A DNA stretch of 15,241 nucleotides from Rhodoferax sp. (GTDB taxonomy: Bacteria > Pseudomonadota > Gammaproteobacteria > Burkholderiales > Burkholderiaceae): the NCBI GenBank assembly GCA_028292075.1, contig JAQGNA010000062.1, forward strand, positions 1 through 15,241. Direction: 5' to 3'. The notes under the pieces are model-generated. The model saw only the letters and a list, made by a program, of their open reading frames with translations, was not told the origin of the DNA and searched no databases. How positions within the stretch are numbered: position 1 is the first letter of the stretch; each line of letters starts with the position of its first letter. This document shows, piece by piece, positions 14,502 through 15,241 of this stretch. The position numbers were made by a program, and so were the translations under genes.

Positions 14502-15241
14502 ATGGAAATCTTCAACGCATTGATGACCGGCTTCGGCGCCGCCATCACCCCTGTCAATCTGCTCTGGTGCCTGGTCGGCTGCGCGCTCGGCACGGCTGTC
14601 GGCGTGCTGCCCGGCATCGGCCCGGCGACCGCGGTGGCGATGCTGCTGCCGATCACCGCCAAGGTCGACGTGACCGCCTCGATGATCTTCTTCTCGGGCA
14701 TCTACTACGGCGCGATGTATGGCGGCTCGACCACCTCCATCCTGCTCAACACGCCGGGGGAAACGGCCAGCATGGTCACGGCGATGGAGGGTAACAAGAT
14801 GGCGAAGAACGGGCGCGCCGGCGCTGCGCTGGCCACCGCGGCCATCGGCTCCTTCGTGGCCGGCACCATCGCCACCGTCATCGTCACGCTGTTCGCCCCC
14901 TTCGTGGCCGAGTTCGCGGTGAAGCTCGGCCCGCCCGAGTACTTTCTGCTGATGCTGCTGGCCTTCACCACGGTGAGCGCGGTGCTCGGCAAGAGCACGT
15001 TGCGCGGCATGACGGCGTTGTTCATCGGCCTGGCCGCGGGCTGTGTCGGCCTCGACCAGATCTCTGGCCAGGGCCGCTACACCGGCGGCGTGCCGGAGCT
15101 GCTGGACGGCATCGAGATCGTGCTGGTCGCGGTGGGCCTGTTCGCGGTGGCCGAGGTGCTGTACGCGGCGCTGTACGAAGGCAAGGTGGTCGAAGGCCAG
15201 AACAAGCTGAGCCGCGTGCACATGAGTGCCAGCGACTGGAA
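14502..15241 (+). CDS. tctA: Tripartite tricarboxylate transporter large membrane subunit TctA (3' end cut by the window)
   Basis: The main channel subunit, which imports the TctC-bound carboxylate using an ion gradient. The 246 visible codons are about half of the usual 500 or so. Family hallmarks: a Gly/Pro-rich first conserved segment GTAVGVLPGIGPATAVAMLL (30-49) and YYGAMYGGSTTSILLNTPGE (68-87), followed by NGRAGAALATAAIGSF, a hydrophobic pass, and KLGPPEYFLLMLLAF. Several membrane segments are evident (about 12-34, 38-52, 104-130, 140-160, 165-182, 205-228). The ATG is preceded by GGAAGG at 6 bases, supplied by the upstream repeat rather than by tctB. No frameshift is seen in the visible part. 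Confidence 0.95.
   Translation, partial: MEIFNALMTGFGAAITPVNLLWCLVGCALGTAVGVLPGIGPATAVAMLLPITAKVDVTASMIFFSGIYYGAMYGGSTTSILLNTPGETASMVTAMEGNKMAKNGRAGAALATAAIGSFVAGTIATVIVTLFAPFVAEFAVKLGPPEYFLLMLLAFTTVSAVLGKSTLRGMTALFIGLAAGCVGLDQISGQGRYTGGVPELLDGIEIVLVAVGLFAVAEVLYAALYEGKVVEGQNKLSRVHMSASDW

Noticed and set aside
14385..15221. 278-residue minus-strand frame across the repeat and tctA
   Set aside because: Shadow frame rich in His, Gln and Gly. TctA motifs are in the plus strand.

Overview
The window looks like chromosomal DNA from a high-GC betaproteobacterium, most likely Comamonadaceae (the Acidovorax/Variovorax/Rhodoferax group). The reasons are strong third-position GC bias that opens long antisense frames, a tctC/tctB/tctA operon next to a tctD/tctE two-component system, a class I fumarase followed by murI, and a GC-rich CCCCCCGAGGGGG-type intergenic repeat of a kind I associate with this family (recollection, not a search). 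No rRNA, tRNA, insertion sequence or CRISPR array is visible. Both ends cut through genes: murI on the left and tctA on the right.

Layout. Positions 1-2354 (minus) hold a class I Fe-S fumarase followed by murI, overlapping by 4 bases. A methyl-accepting chemotaxis receptor (2515-4050, plus) is convergent with a polar amino acid ABC transporter operon (6427 down to 4112, minus; binding protein, permease, ATPase). A -24/-12 (sigma-54) promoter-like site lies upstream of the binding-protein gene. Divergent from it is fumC (6644-8029, plus), a class II fumarase, so two unrelated fumarases sit within 6 kb. After a 219-base leader with hairpin potential comes a secreted DUF11-type surface protein (8249-9967). 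Positions 10070-12626 (minus) carry tctD-tctE-hslR, joined by ATGA and TGATG overlaps. The divergent tctC-tctB-tctA operon (12737 to the right end, plus) encodes a tripartite tricarboxylate transporter.

How the genes work together. TctE and TctD probably sense a carboxylate and switch on tctCBA from the shared 110-base intergenic region, which holds a 6-bp inverted repeat and GACAG repeats spaced 11 and 22 bases apart. Imported C4/C6 acids would feed the TCA cycle, where both fumarases act. The ABC transporter would bring in glutamine or glutamate-like amino acids. The chemoreceptor may guide cells to nutrients, but its ligand cannot be read from sequence.

The most unusual structure is at 14325-14500. 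Two perfect 87-base copies lie between tctB and tctA, each an intact 28-codon ORF with its own ATG, TGA and terminal Shine-Dalgarno (GGAAGG). The path from tctB to tctA is thus a chain of closely spaced stop/start junctions, and in each copy the Shine-Dalgarno can pair with an upstream AAGCCTCC. This could be a repeat family that doubles as a portable translational-coupling cassette.
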